24,520 nucleotides of DNA from Candidatus Omnitrophota bacterium (GTDB taxonomy: Bacteria; Omnitrophota; Gorgyraeia; Gygaellales; Profunditerraquicolaceae): positions 1 to 24,520 of the forward strand of contig JALNZI010000017.1 of NCBI GenBank assembly GCA_023229385.1. Reading direction: 5' to 3'. A program made the position numbers and the translations under genes. Below the pieces are notes generated by a model. That model worked only from the letters and a program-made list of their open reading frames with translations. It did not search any database and was not told the origin of the DNA. Below are positions 13,871-21,315 of the stretch, one piece after another. Every line of letters starts with the position of its first letter. Within the stretch, counting starts at the first letter, position 1.

Positions 13871-14242
13871 TTATTTTAATTGTTGTTCCAATTCTTCGAT
13901 TGTCATATTTTTTAAAGAATCATCCCTTTTGTCAGCTATTAACATCAGAATTTTTTGATTGTGTGCTTTAATATCTGAAGCAGTTCTAAGTTCGTCTGCT
14001 TCTTTTTTCTTAGAAAGGTACACGTCTTTTAAAATATCGAATCTAAGTTGATTTTCAATATCAACCGTTTTAGTATCTTCCAAAAATGATAATTCATCAT
14101 CATCATTCTTTTTTAATACTTTTTTAACTGCTTTAATAGCATTTGATAATTGTGTTTGTGATAATTCCCACAGTTGTTCGGTTGATAATTGACCTATTCC
14201 AGTGAAAAATCTTAATTTTAATTTACTTGCTTGTTTGTACAT
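13871..14242 (-). CDS. Conserved phage protein, 123 aa
   Basis: Starts MYKQASKLKLRFFTGIGQLS, then TEQLWELSQTQLSNAIKAVK, KKVLKKNDDDELSFLED, LRFDILKDVYLSKKKEADEL and NQKILMLIADKRDDSL. The pattern (LRF...G.LS.EQLWDL...L......KxLK...D.ELSFL...F.IL..VY..K..E...HN..IL.LI..K....L....EEL) is a widely distributed phage family of unknown function. Helical, soluble. It lies 19 bases below the 703-residue gene. Confidence 0.75.
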   Translation of the reverse strand: MYKQASKLKLRFFTGIGQLSTEQLWELSQTQLSNAIKAVKKVLKKNDDDELSFLEDTKTVDIENQLRFDILKDVYLSKKKEADELRTASDIKAHNQKILMLIADKRDDSLKNMTIEELEQQLK

Positions 14243-14261
14243 TGTTTTTAATTTAAATTTG

Positions 14262-16373
14262 TTAAAACTTTATTTTGATTAAACGTTTAAAACTTCCCGA
14301 TAATTTTACAATGAGTTCATCTCTCACTGTTGCATTAAAACCCAAACCGGATAACTGTTTATTTGTAGATCCGATCATTGTGGTATTACCTAATACTTCA
14401 AGAACTTTCCGATGTTGTGCCAATTCAGGAATAAGATTCTCGTTGTGGAAAGATCGAATAGAAGTAGGACATATACAATCATTTAACATGAAAAAATAAT
14501 GTTTATTACCGATATTGTTGTTTCCCCAATGATTTGGAGATAAACACACTAAATTGACTTTATGAAATTCTCCTGTTTGCAGTCCATATAATTCTTTGGT
14601 TAATCTGGTTGTAGGAAGTAAATGTTCAATACTAAATTGACCATCATTAAGAGTTACATTTGCTACCATAATGTCCCCTCTTACAGGTTGATTATATTCA
14701 TAATAATAACTTTCTCCGTTAAATTCAATTTCAGCTTTAAATCCTTGTGAATTTCTTGCATTATATTGTCTGACAAAGAATTTATATGTACCATCAACCA
14801 TTTTAATTAATTGTGGATAGACAATATTTTCCACAGCTCCATTTGGCATTTGAGATAAAGGTTGCATAATATCTATGTCAAGTTCTCCAGTTGTTTCATG
14901 ACTAAATTTCCTACCAAAATAAATTTCGTTGTGATGTGGTTCAATGCAATGTGCATCTAAATCTGAATTGTCAAGATTAATGCCTGACCACATTATCGAA
15001 AATCTCAATACTCCATCTACTTTACCACCTGCAACTTTTACAGCTTCTTTAATTTGAGATTTACCTGCTAAATTGCCATTGAATGTCCATGAATAATTAT
15101 TTGACCATTTAAAAATGGGTTTACTTTCTTTGATATTAGTAGTAGTCAAAGACACCATATTCCCTTCGTGTTTATTAGATAAAAATGCTTCAACAGAAGT
15201 ACAATTGGGAAGAATATCAGTCATAAATTTATCAATAGATACTTCTTCTATTCCGTAAAATTCACTTCTTTTGTGTTTCGTAGAAGTTGGTTTGACTTCA
15301 TCAAAAATTGATATATTTTTTATATCGCCTTTACCGATATTAATATGAAGTATTTCAGATGCTTTAATATCATCTATGGTTGCAAATCTTCTATTAAAAG
15401 ATTCTTCATATCCGTTTTCCTCAACAAATTTCCGAGCCTCTTCAATCTGTTTTTTTGTGATTGAGGCAACTGCTTTCATATAATTAACGGGATCAACACG
15501 TTTGTTCCACGCTTGACAAGCAGCATTTAATTCTTTGCCTTCTGCAAGTTCGGTGCATAATACACCAATTAGTTCATTTTTAAATTTAGCATACGGTAAA
15601 TTAGAAGATACCATCCAACACCAATTATCTCGTTTATAAACATCCATATTATCATATTGTTGTTTAAATGGAATAATTTGTTCAATTTTATATAAATGGG
15701 TTTGTCCATCTAATAAACTACCTTGTTGAATTAAATCTTTTACAAGATTAAGTGTGTCTAAAGGTATTTCTTTCATTGTTCTTTGAAATACATTCTTAGC
15801 ATCTCTATAATCTGACATAATAGATTCAATGGATTTATTACTCATACTTACAAATTGCTTTGGAAGATATAAATGTAAATGATTAAATGTTCTTATTTCA
15901 TTTGGTTTGACAACTCCGTACTTCTCAGCTTCTTCTTTTGTGTATCTTTTAACATTCTTATCAATTCCCAATTTAAAATTTGTTGCATTTTTATTACAAC
16001 TTTCATAAGGTAATGAATTTAATTCATCAAATGTTTCAAAAAATACATTTGCAATTGCAGATCTTTTAATTGTATCAGATAATGTTTTTGCGACATTAGT
16101 ATAATCTCCACATTCTGTTACATCAAACATTGTAAGTATATCATAATTTTCATCAACGGCTACAATATTCCCGTATCTTCTGATAAAATTTTTGCACAAA
16201 TTGCAATTGTGTGTAGAACTATTGGGATCCCGGAATATTGGATTTTGTTCTTTGTTAAATCCACTGATATATAAATCCCAAATTTGTTGTCCCGTGAGAG
16301 AGCTTCTGAACAGTTTACCAGTTCCACACATTTTATTGAATTGCAACTGGATTAATGTTGTGAAATTAATCAT
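14262..16373 (-). CDS. Large conserved phage protein with zinc motif and DUF2135-like C-terminal domain
   Basis: 703 residues from the ATG at 16373 (MINFTTLIQLQFNKMCGTGK); the frame is open to 16448 but the promoter -7 box at 16426-16433 lies inside that extension. N-terminal region: SGFNKEQNPIFRDPNSSTHN then CNLCKNFIRRYGNIVAVD, a probable Cys/His metal site around residues 55-60. Middle helical. C-terminal about 450-590: FSIMWSGINLDNSDLDAHCI, EIYFGRK, TGELDIDIM, GAVENIVYP, GTYKFFVRQYNARNSQGFKA, the strand pattern of DUF2135/YfaP-like domains. I recall the full-length form from other phages with no known role. Not a known structural protein. Confidence 0.72.
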   Translation of the reverse strand: MINFTTLIQLQFNKMCGTGKLFRSSLTGQQIWDLYISGFNKEQNPIFRDPNSSTHNCNLCKNFIRRYGNIVAVDENYDILTMFDVTECGDYTNVAKTLSDTIKRSAIANVFFETFDELNSLPYESCNKNATNFKLGIDKNVKRYTKEEAEKYGVVKPNEIRTFNHLHLYLPKQFVSMSNKSIESIMSDYRDAKNVFQRTMKEIPLDTLNLVKDLIQQGSLLDGQTHLYKIEQIIPFKQQYDNMDVYKRDNWCWMVSSNLPYAKFKNELIGVLCTELAEGKELNAACQAWNKRVDPVNYMKAVASITKKQIEEARKFVEENGYEESFNRRFATIDDIKASEILHINIGKGDIKNISIFDEVKPTSTKHKRSEFYGIEEVSIDKFMTDILPNCTSVEAFLSNKHEGNMVSLTTTNIKESKPIFKWSNNYSWTFNGNLAGKSQIKEAVKVAGGKVDGVLRFSIMWSGINLDNSDLDAHCIEPHHNEIYFGRKFSHETTGELDIDIMQPLSQMPNGAVENIVYPQLIKMVDGTYKFFVRQYNARNSQGFKAEIEFNGESYYYEYNQPVRGDIMVANVTLNDGQFSIEHLLPTTRLTKELYGLQTGEFHKVNLVCLSPNHWGNNNIGNKHYFFMLNDCICPTSIRSFHNENLIPELAQHRKVLEVLGNTTMIGSTNKQLSGLGFNATVRDELIVKLSGSFKRLIKIKF

Positions 16374-16425
16374 TTTTGTTTTTTTATTTAACGTAAAATT
16401 AAATTGATATTTTTTGATTACACCA

Positions 16426-16457
16426 CAAAAGTAAACAATGTTTCTCAAAAAACCAAA
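16426..16457 (-). promoter_or_regulatory. Bacteroidota-type promoter that fixes the start of the 703-aa gene
   Basis: Minus strand: TTTG at 16457-16454, 20-base spacer with TGAGAAAC, TACTTTTG at 16433-16426. The stop codon of the upstream 105-aa gene (16461-16459) is embedded in its AAATAAATTTGG. Confidence 0.8.
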
Positions 16458-16458
16458 T

Positions 16459-16776
16459 TTATTTTTTTACTTTTCTTGAATCTTCAATTATTATAATTGA
16501 TAAAGCAGAACTTGTGGTACGAAACAAATCAACGAGTTGTTTGAAATGATAATTGTTATTATTAATTGTCAATTCCATTATTCTTTTTGATTCATCTTCT
16601 GCTCGTAAAGAAGCAATTGAACGTCCCTTCTTTTTGTTGAATTGATCCTTTTCAGAACAACGGGATGCTCCAAATGACAATTTTATTTTTTCATTTTCTT
16701 CGGTAACGTTACCTACTATTGTAACTCGTGTATCTGCCAAATACTCTGGACTGTGATACGTTAATGTTGTATTCAT
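16459..16776 (-). CDS. Conserved phage protein, 105 aa
   Basis: VTIVGNVTEENEKIKLSFGA then SRCSEKDQFNKKKGRSIASL RAEDESK: the S-R-C-S-(D/E)-K-D-x-F-x-K-K-x-G-R-x-I-A-x-x-R-A motif is one I recall from many T4-like phages, always annotated hypothetical. Basic middle, beta-rich ends. Ends inside the promoter of the next gene. Confidence 0.68.
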   Translation of the reverse strand: MNTTLTYHSPEYLADTRVTIVGNVTEENEKIKLSFGASRCSEKDQFNKKKGRSIASLRAEDESKRIMELTINNNNYHFKQLVDLFRTTSSALSIIIIEDSRKVKK

Positions 16777-16917
16777 AACTTTTATTTTTTAAAATGTGTT
16801 TATTTCGTATTTTCCTTCGTTCTAACGAATGTTTTTTTTATTTGATACATTACATATAAAATCCAATATCATTCGGTATAACTCAGTTGTGCAAGTCTGG
16901 GTTGAAATTACAACCAG

Positions 16918-17244
16918 TTATTCAATTGTATCACCAATGCGACACAAGGAATTATCAATCCTATCGGCTATAATATAGATACTTTGGTTGACATCGTCAA
17001 TTAAATCAATTATATCCAAAACAGGGCGATCTGATCCCTTTCCTTTAATACATGGTTCTTCTTTTGCGTTTTCAAGTTGTCTGCTCAATTTACTTTCGAT
17101 TTCATCACATTTACGTTCAATTTGGAGCAAACGATTCATCCCCGATTGTAAATTAAAAATTGAACTAAGTATACTTCTTTTTGGTTTACTTTCTTCAATT
17201 TGTTGCAATTCATTCTGTTCATAATTTCGTTTGTTTTTGTCCAT
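16918..17244 (-). CDS. Hypothetical helical protein, 108 aa
   Basis: KRNYEQNELQQIEESKPKRS, then a coiled coil SGMNRLLQIERKCDEIESKL and an amphipathic end IIDLIDDVNQSIYIIADRID. Unknown. It lies 13 bases below the 68-aa Cys/His gene. A hairpin of about 11 pairs (16878-16921) begins at its stop codon. Confidence 0.55.
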   Translation of the reverse strand: MDKNKRNYEQNELQQIEESKPKRSILSSIFNLQSGMNRLLQIERKCDEIESKLSRQLENAKEEPCIKGKGSDRPVLDIIDLIDDVNQSIYIIADRIDNSLCRIGDTIE

Positions 17245-17257
17245 TGTTTTGTTTTTT

Positions 17258-17464
17258 TTAATATGTTGTGTTATATATATTTATATTTTTTTCTAATAAT
17301 TTTCCATTACTTCCGATATGATATTTGAAACACTTACTACATTTATATGCAACCAATTTGTGTATTCGTTGTGGTTGTAAATTTAATTTCTTAGCCATTA
17401 CGATTGCTTCTTCGAGAGTATCAAATTTCTTTTTGGGTTTGTTTAAAATAGTAGTGCATTCCAT
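17258..17464 (-). CDS. Small zinc-knuckle phage protein, 68 aa
   Basis: FDTLEEAIVMAKKLNLQPQR then IHKLVAYKCSKCFKYHIGSN G: a C-x2-C ... H pattern at about 45-52, preceded by a helix, typical of small phage zinc-ribbon proteins (EA-x-x-x-A-x-x-(L/I)-N ... HKxxAYKCxxCxKYHIG). Function unknown. Its ATG lies 2 bases below the stop of the 34-codon frame at 17467. Confidence 0.65.
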   Translation of the reverse strand: MECTTILNKPKKKFDTLEEAIVMAKKLNLQPQRIHKLVAYKCSKCFKYHIGSNGKLLEKNINIYNTTY

Positions 17465-17466
17465 AA

Positions 17467-17571
17467 CTATAATGTCATCGGTGATAATTCTTTTTCTATT
17501 TCATTTAAAACCAATTCATAAAAATTCAAATCAATTACATTTTGAGTAAATCCTCCTTTATCATTTCCCAC
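17467..17571 (-). CDS. Possible small protein or C-terminal remnant, 34 aa
   Basis: From a GTG at 17571 the frame reads GNDKGGFTQNVIDLNFYELV then LNEIEKELSPMTL and stops 2 bases above the next gene's ATG. The composition is coding-like and the close spacing suggests that it really is, or was, the end of a gene; the frame extends only three more codons upstream, to a stop. Either a GTG-started small gene or the tail of the broken gene to its right. Confidence 0.35.
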   Translation of the reverse strand: MGNDKGGFTQNVIDLNFYELVLNEIEKELSPMTL

Positions 17572-17716
17572 CCAATTGTATTAACTCTTTTGGGTGTAGA
17601 TATTAAAATAGATAAAGAATAACTAATATCTTTTTAAACGGCAGTATAAAATAATACAACCAAAAACTTTATCTATTTATTTTAAAAACTGTTCTGTCCA
17701 ATTACAGTGGAATAAC

Positions 17717-17910
17717 TTATATAAATACCAAACTTAACAGGTTTGAAAATACTATACATAAATTATCTTTACCTCGACTTGTATCTGTATATACACTAAC
17801 CGGAATAATATGATGTGCTTTTCAAAAAGAGGAATCAATGATGTCCACTGATATTTATTATACACATCGGGTTCTGAGCATACATATGGCTCTAAGGGAT
17901 AGTTAGTTGT
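17717..17910 (-). pseudogene. Remnant of HNH-type endonuclease gene (frameshifted)
   Basis: Two overlapping minus frames. The first, open from 17910, reads NYPLEPYVCSEPDVYNKYQW then TSLIPLFEK; at the A-run 17819-17822 the neighbouring frame takes over with HHIIPVSVYTDTSRGKDNL. HHIIP followed by DN about 14 residues on is the first half of an HNH nuclease motif (as in homing-type endonucleases). One extra A would join the frames as FEKAHHIIP. No start codon is visible and the second half of the HNH motif is missing, so a pseudogene or a much damaged sequence. Confidence 0.35.
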
Positions 17911-17970
17911 CTACTTCAAGCAGAACAATTTATTTTTTAATGAATCAAAGAACGAATTAAATTGATAATA

Positions 17971-18002
17971 CAAAATTAAGATAAAATAATGAGAAAACCA
18001 AA
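17971..18002 (-). promoter_or_regulatory. Bacteroidota-type promoter without an intact gene
   Basis: Minus strand: TTTG at 18002-17999, 20-base spacer, TAATTTTG at 17978-17971. Transcripts would enter the decayed region 17572-17960. The stop codon of the gene at 18004 abuts it. Confidence 0.75.
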
Positions 18003-18003
18003 T

Positions 18004-18204
18004 TTAATTTTCAATATAAGGCTCAATTTCTTCATAGGAACGATACACATTACCCATTTGGCCTCTGTCCAATTGAATAGTAGTTAATTCTAAATCATCA
18101 ACACTAATTAACCATTTATTAATTATAGCAATATAATGAGCTTCTTTTTTTGAAAAAACATTGCCAATATAATAATCAACTCCCTTTAATTTATAAACTT
18201 CCAT
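18004..18204 (-). CDS. Hypothetical phage protein, 66 aa
   Basis: MEVYKLKGVDYYIGNVFSKK then EAHYIAIINKWLISVDDLEL and a tail YRSYEEIEPYIEN. Unknown. Own promoter at 18230-18261, -7 box 26 bases above the ATG. Confidence 0.6.
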   Translation of the reverse strand: MEVYKLKGVDYYIGNVFSKKEAHYIAIINKWLISVDDLELTTIQLDRGQMGNVYRSYEEIEPYIEN

Positions 18205-18229
18205 AACTTTGATTTTATTAATTACAATG

Positions 18230-18261
18230 TAAAGATAAGGTTAATTTCTGACATTTCCAAA
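18230..18261 (-). promoter_or_regulatory. Bacteroidota-type promoter
   Basis: Minus strand: TTTG at 18261-18258, 20-base spacer with CAGAAATTAA, TATCTTTA at 18237-18230. The upstream gene's stop TAA (18265-18263) is inside its AAATAAATTTGG. Confidence 0.75.
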
Positions 18262-18262
18262 T

Positions 18263-18679
18263 TTATTTTAACCAATAATCACCGTTAATTATTTCGGTGA
18301 TGCCATCCAATACTGCTATTTCTGGTGTTTTAAACTCTGCATTACCTTCGTATCTTTCACCGGTTGTTTTGTTGCATATCATACTATACCATTTATTTTC
18401 AACTATATCAGTGTAATTTGGTATAACATAAATTTTATATTTCTCTTCTAACCATTTTGCAACCAAATAAATTTCTGGTGCAGGAAATGTATCATGAAGT
18501 AATCCAGTTTTGTAATTTGATTCCAATGTACCGGTTGTTTTTCCTTCTTGATACATTCTGGGAAGTACATCATATTTACCAGTACTTTCGTTTAATGAAT
18601 AAAAGTACTCAGTATTTACTTTAAAACCAATTTCTTTTAATTTCTTAGCCAATTTGACGTCAACGAGTTTCAGTTTCAT
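18263..18679 (-). CDS. Hypothetical phage protein, 138 aa
   Basis: Start at ATG 18679 (MKLKLVDVKLAKKLKEIGFK) because the longer frame needs a TTG at 18694 almost at the expected transcription start. Body: YEGNAEFKTPEIAVLDGITE near the C-terminus and PAPEIYLVAKWLEEKYKIYV in the middle, a pattern (A..WL...K.I.V.....) I recall from many phages of this phylum, function unknown. Confidence 0.7.
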   Translation of the reverse strand: MKLKLVDVKLAKKLKEIGFKVNTEYFYSLNESTGKYDVLPRMYQEGKTTGTLESNYKTGLLHDTFPAPEIYLVAKWLEEKYKIYVIPNYTDIVENKWYSMICNKTTGERYEGNAEFKTPEIAVLDGITEIINGDYWLK

Positions 18680-18704
18680 TTGTTTGTTTTTCAAATTCTG
18701 TCTA

Positions 18705-18736
18705 CAAAAATAAATAAAATTTCTCAGTTTTCCAAA
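18705..18736 (-). promoter_or_regulatory. Bacteroidota-type promoter
   Basis: Minus strand: TTTG at 18736-18733, 20-base spacer with TGAGAAATT, TATTTTTG at 18712-18705. The HisRS-like gene's stop (18740-18738) is embedded in its AAATAAATTTGG. Confidence 0.78.
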
Positions 18737-18737
18737 T

Positions 18738-19379
18738 TTATTTTACAACTTGTAAAAGTCTATCAATTCCAATAGCAAATCCAACTCCACCATCGTATTC
18801 TCCGCCACCACACACCTGTTTTGAACTACCCAACGATTCACAACTAATTTCAAAACCTTTACCGTCTTTATAGTAGTCCAATCCCCGTGTTACATTTCGA
18901 TTGATTTCAACTGTTGGATTATTAAAAAAATAAATTAACCAACTTGCAATGTTTATCAATTCTTCAATATAATCCTTGGTAGGATTTATGATTTCTACCC
19001 CCAATTGAGTGAATTGACGAAATCTACCACATTGTGGTTTTTCTCCACGAAAACATTCTTGTATATAAAACAGTTTTACATCTTTTTGGTGTTTGAAATA
19101 TGTCTTAGTTAAGTTTTGAATTATCGAAGTATATTCCGGTGCAAGACAAATATTTCTGTTTCCTCTGTCTGTGAAGTTGTACATCAGATTGTTATTTTCT
19201 TCACCGATTTTGTTAGCAAATAATTCCTGTGGTTGTATGATTGGAATTGATATTTCCTGAAAATGATTTTGTGTTAACAAAGTAATGCAATTGTTTAGTA
19301 ACAATCGTTTTTCATCACCGAGTAATATTCTTGTTCCTTTATAGCAACTCTCTTTAATTTCTTTCATTTGACAAATCAT
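18738..19379 (-). CDS. Minimal histidyl-tRNA synthetase-like catalytic core (HisS/HisZ-like)
   Basis: 213 residues, against about 420 for HisRS. Class II landmarks: EISIPIIQP (42-50, motif 1 region), LAPEYTSII (79-87), FYIQECFRGEKPQCGRFRQF (104-123, motif 2), TRGLDYY (164-170, histidine-A motif), CGGGEYDGG (190-198, histidine-B motif) and GFAIGIDRLL (200-209, motif 3). No anticodon-binding domain. The essential ATP/His residues seem kept, so it could activate histidine, or act like HisZ, the catalytically silent regulatory relative. No tRNA-His gene in the window. ATGA overlap with the upstream gene fixes the start. Confidence 0.88.
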   Translation of the reverse strand: MICQMKEIKESCYKGTRILLGDEKRLLLNNCITLLTQNHFQEISIPIIQPQELFANKIGEENNNLMYNFTDRGNRNICLAPEYTSIIQNLTKTYFKHQKDVKLFYIQECFRGEKPQCGRFRQFTQLGVEIINPTKDYIEELINIASWLIYFFNNPTVEINRNVTRGLDYYKDGKGFEISCESLGSSKQVCGGGEYDGGVGFAIGIDRLLQVVK

Positions 19380-19630
19380 GATAGAATATAATGCTCAATT
19401 ATTTTTTTATCTCCAATTTTTTTATCAACGACTATTTGTTTTACCCGATGATATTTTAAAATTCCTTTAACGGTCAAATGATAATTTTTACTTTCACCAT
19501 AAAACCGATATGTCTGTTTTAACTCATGTCTGGATCGACGATTCGGAAATTCGTTAATGAAATTTCCTTCAATTGGATTGGTCAATTGACCATCTTTGTC
19601 ATATTTCTTTACGTAAGGTGTGTTTGTCAT
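19376..19630 (-). CDS. Conserved phage protein, 84 aa
   Basis: PYVKKYDKDGQLTNPIEGNF, then INEFPNRRSRHELKQTYRFY and YHRVKQIVVDKKIGDKKIIE. The pattern K-Y-(D)-x-x-G-x-L-x-NPI ... PNRxxR ... RxKQ-x-V occurs in many phages of this phylum, function unknown. Basic. ATGA coupling to the HisRS-like gene below. Confidence 0.68.
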   Translation of the reverse strand: MTNTPYVKKYDKDGQLTNPIEGNFINEFPNRRSRHELKQTYRFYGESKNYHLTVKGILKYHRVKQIVVDKKIGDKKIIEHYILS

Positions 19631-19634
19631 TTTT

Positions 19635-19907
19635 TTATTTTAAATTATCGTTAGTTATTTCTGTTAAAACATCATTCTCTTCATTTACAATGATCTGTCT
19701 ACCAAATTTTAAATCAGTTATAATTCCTTTTTTTGATAATTGATTTTCTAATTTGACTATATATGAAGGAGTATCACCGAATTGGTATAAATCATTTTCA
19801 TTTGTCCAAATTATAAGTATGTTGTGTTTTCTTAATTGAATTGTTACAACGATATAACTTCCTAATTCATCATGATATGAGTGTGAAAGATGAAATTTAT
19901 AATTCAT
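19635..19907 (-). CDS. Hypothetical phage protein, 90 aa
   Basis: MNYKFHLSHSYHDELGSYIV then IQLRKHNILIIWTNENDLYQ and a beta-rich end. Unknown. 4 bases above the 84-aa gene. Confidence 0.58.
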   Translation of the reverse strand: MNYKFHLSHSYHDELGSYIVVTIQLRKHNILIIWTNENDLYQFGDTPSYIVKLENQLSKKGIITDLKFGRQIIVNEENDVLTEITNDNLK

Positions 19908-19934
19908 AAAAATTGGTTTTAAATCAGTTGGAAA

Positions 19935-20257
19935 TTAATCACAACACATAACTTCATGAGATAGGTGTTCAACACCACGATTTTTTTGTTGTAATGCAGC
20001 AAATATTCCTGATGGTGTTACTGTAACAATATAATTTTCGTGTAAAAAATCACAAATATAATAAAATGTATTTCCTTTTAATTGGAAATAAGTTGAATTA
20101 TATGAATCGTATGTGTGTCTGAATTTACCATCTTCTTTGTACTCACTAACATTTAATTTCCATTTGTTAAAAAATTTTGATATATAGAATCAGCTTTGTT
20201 TTTAAGTTTAATATTTTTTTCTAATTCGATTGTTTGTTCGTACGTTAAGTCTTCCAT
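19935..20257 (-). CDS. Frameshifted gene: 34-aa frame joined to a 74-aa frame at U UUU UUA
   Basis: From ATG 20257 frame 0 reads MEDLTYEQTIELEKNIKLKN then KADSIYQNFLTNGN and stops at 20153. The -1 frame continues without interruption: FNKWKLNVSEYKEDGKFRHT, ... YYICDFLHENYIVTVTPSGI, ending HEVMCCD at 19937. The junction CAA AAT TTT TTA carries the heptamer T TTT TTA in exactly the register for -1 ribosomal slippage. Full product about 107 residues. No clear downstream stem-loop is visible, and one missing T in the run of six (20169-20174) would explain it equally. Own promoter at 20279-20310. Confidence 0.6.
20168..20174 (-). other. Candidate slippery heptamer T TTT TTA
   Basis: Six T then A on the minus strand, read AAT TTT TTA in frame 0; after a -1 slip the next codon is AAC and the downstream frame is open for 74 codons. 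Alternative: homopolymer miscount. Confidence 0.45.
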
Positions 20258-20278
20258 TTTTGTCTCAATTTGATGTTG

Positions 20279-20310
20279 TAAAGATAAAAACAATTTCTCA
20301 GATTTCCAAA
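20279..20310 (-). promoter_or_regulatory. Bacteroidota-type promoter
   Basis: Minus strand: TTTG at 20310-20307, 20-base spacer with TGAGAAATTG, TATCTTTA at 20286-20279. The last codons of the terminase-like gene run through it. Confidence 0.75.
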
Positions 20311-20954
20311 TTTATTTCAATCCAACCGGATTGAAGTGTAGGATATGATGAATCTACCAACCATATGTTCTCAACTTCAAGTTCATACTCCTTCCGAGAC
20401 AACATTGATTTTGACTCATTTTCACGTCGTTGATTGTGTATTAATATAGTATCAATTACTGTTGTATCAGGATCAGTTAAAAAATTATAATATAATTCGT
20501 TGAAGTCTTCTTCAAAACAATATTTGGATGCAGTCGGCAATAAATAATTAAAGGAAAAATCATGATATTTTGCATTTTTGCAAAACTCATACAATGTTTT
20601 TTTATACTGTTTGTTGGAAGTAGAAAATATAAGTAATTCATCAAGTGCATTGGATAAACTCTGTATTTGTTTGTAAATTAATTCTTTATTATCAAAAAAC
20701 ATATATTCGTCCAAAATTATTCGATGGGTGTTGGAATATATATGTGGCAATTGTTCAAATCGAAAAGATGAGAATATGTTTGTTTTCCATTTATATTTTC
20801 CGTCTCCTCGGAGGATGTCATGTATGATATGATCGACCATCCGTTGATTTGGTACTACCAATAATGTATGTTCTGGGTCTTTTAAAAATTCATAAACAGC
20901 AATAGTTGTTTTACCAGTCTGTCTCGGTTGCATCATAAATGTTTTTTTCATCAT
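20298..20954 (-). CDS. Terminase-like ATPase, ATPase domain only, 218 aa
   Basis: Walker A at QPRQTGKTT (9-17; terminases have R-Q-x-GKT), then EFLKDPEHTLLVVPNQRMVD as in terminase motif Ia, Walker B IILDEYMFF (about 79-87), motif III-like LLIFSTSNKQYKKTLYEFCK, and LSRKEYELEVENIWL, which recalls the segment where terminases continue into the nuclease domain. The nuclease domain is missing, so this is not the packaging terminase itself but a short relative that may load or translocate nucleic acid, or a helicase-like motor; the role is unknown. Begins just below the 88-aa gene. Confidence 0.68.
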   Translation of the reverse strand: MMKKTFMMQPRQTGKTTIAVYEFLKDPEHTLLVVPNQRMVDHIIHDILRGDGKYKWKTNIFSSFRFEQLPHIYSNTHRIILDEYMFFDNKELIYKQIQSLSNALDELLIFSTSNKQYKKTLYEFCKNAKYHDFSFNYLLPTASKYCFEEDFNELYYNFLTDPDTTVIDTILIHNQRRENESKSMLSRKEYELEVENIWLVDSSYPTLQSGWIEINLEI

Positions 20955-20963
20955 CTTTGTTTT

Positions 20964-21230
20964 TTAAAAAAATAAATTATTAATATCTCTACCATATAAT
21001 ATTTCTGCCTTTTTTTCCAATCCATATAATGATATTAAAAATATATCACCACTAATACACATTGCTTTATTTCTGAATTCCCACATATCATGTTGTCGTA
21101 TACGAAATTCACCGGCAGTGAGATTATCCATATCAATCCAAAGTTTATCATACGATTCCCAAAAGTGAATCATCAATGTTCTAACCTCTTCATTTAATTC
21201 AATTGATGTTGTTAGTTCTCTTATAGTCAA
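20964..21230 (-). CDS. Hypothetical phage protein, 88 aa
   Basis: MTIRELTTSIELNEEVRTLM, then MIHFWESYDKLWIDMDNLTA and YGLEKKAEILYGRDINNLFF. Helical, unknown function. 9 bases above the terminase-like gene. Confidence 0.6.
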   Translation of the reverse strand: MTIRELTTSIELNEEVRTLMIHFWESYDKLWIDMDNLTAGEFRIRQHDMWEFRNKAMCISGDIFLISLYGLEKKAEILYGRDINNLFF

Positions 21231-21315
21231 TGTGTGTATTTTTTTTATTTTTCATTATAGGTTGTACAACATATAAAAGTGGTTTATTGTATCATGAACA
21301 TATAAATCAATTTCA

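Larger units (their letters stand above)
17572..18003 (-). other. Gene-poor stretch under a promoter
   Basis: 432 bases without an intact gene. It contains a good promoter at its right end (17971-18002) and the two-frame HNH-like remnant at 17717-17910. Between 17572 and 17716 short frames appear in all phases (for example KDISYSLSILISTPKRVN), none with a start. I see no CRISPR, tRNA or terminator here. Most simply the remains of a decayed gene. Confidence 0.45.

Noticed and set aside
16868..16921. tRNA-like sequence (GGTATAACTCAGTTG and a stem-loop) on the plus strand
   Set aside because: The anticodon loop has 6 bases, no T arm or acceptor pairing can be drawn; it is better seen as a simple hairpin at a gene end.
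17720..17727. TATAAATA as a second late promoter
   Set aside because: It faces no plus-strand gene and the octamer is expected by chance in such AT-rich DNA.
17600..17960. Group I intron between broken coding parts
   Set aside because: No convincing P3/P7 core or exon junction could be built; the flanking peptides do not form one recognisable protein.
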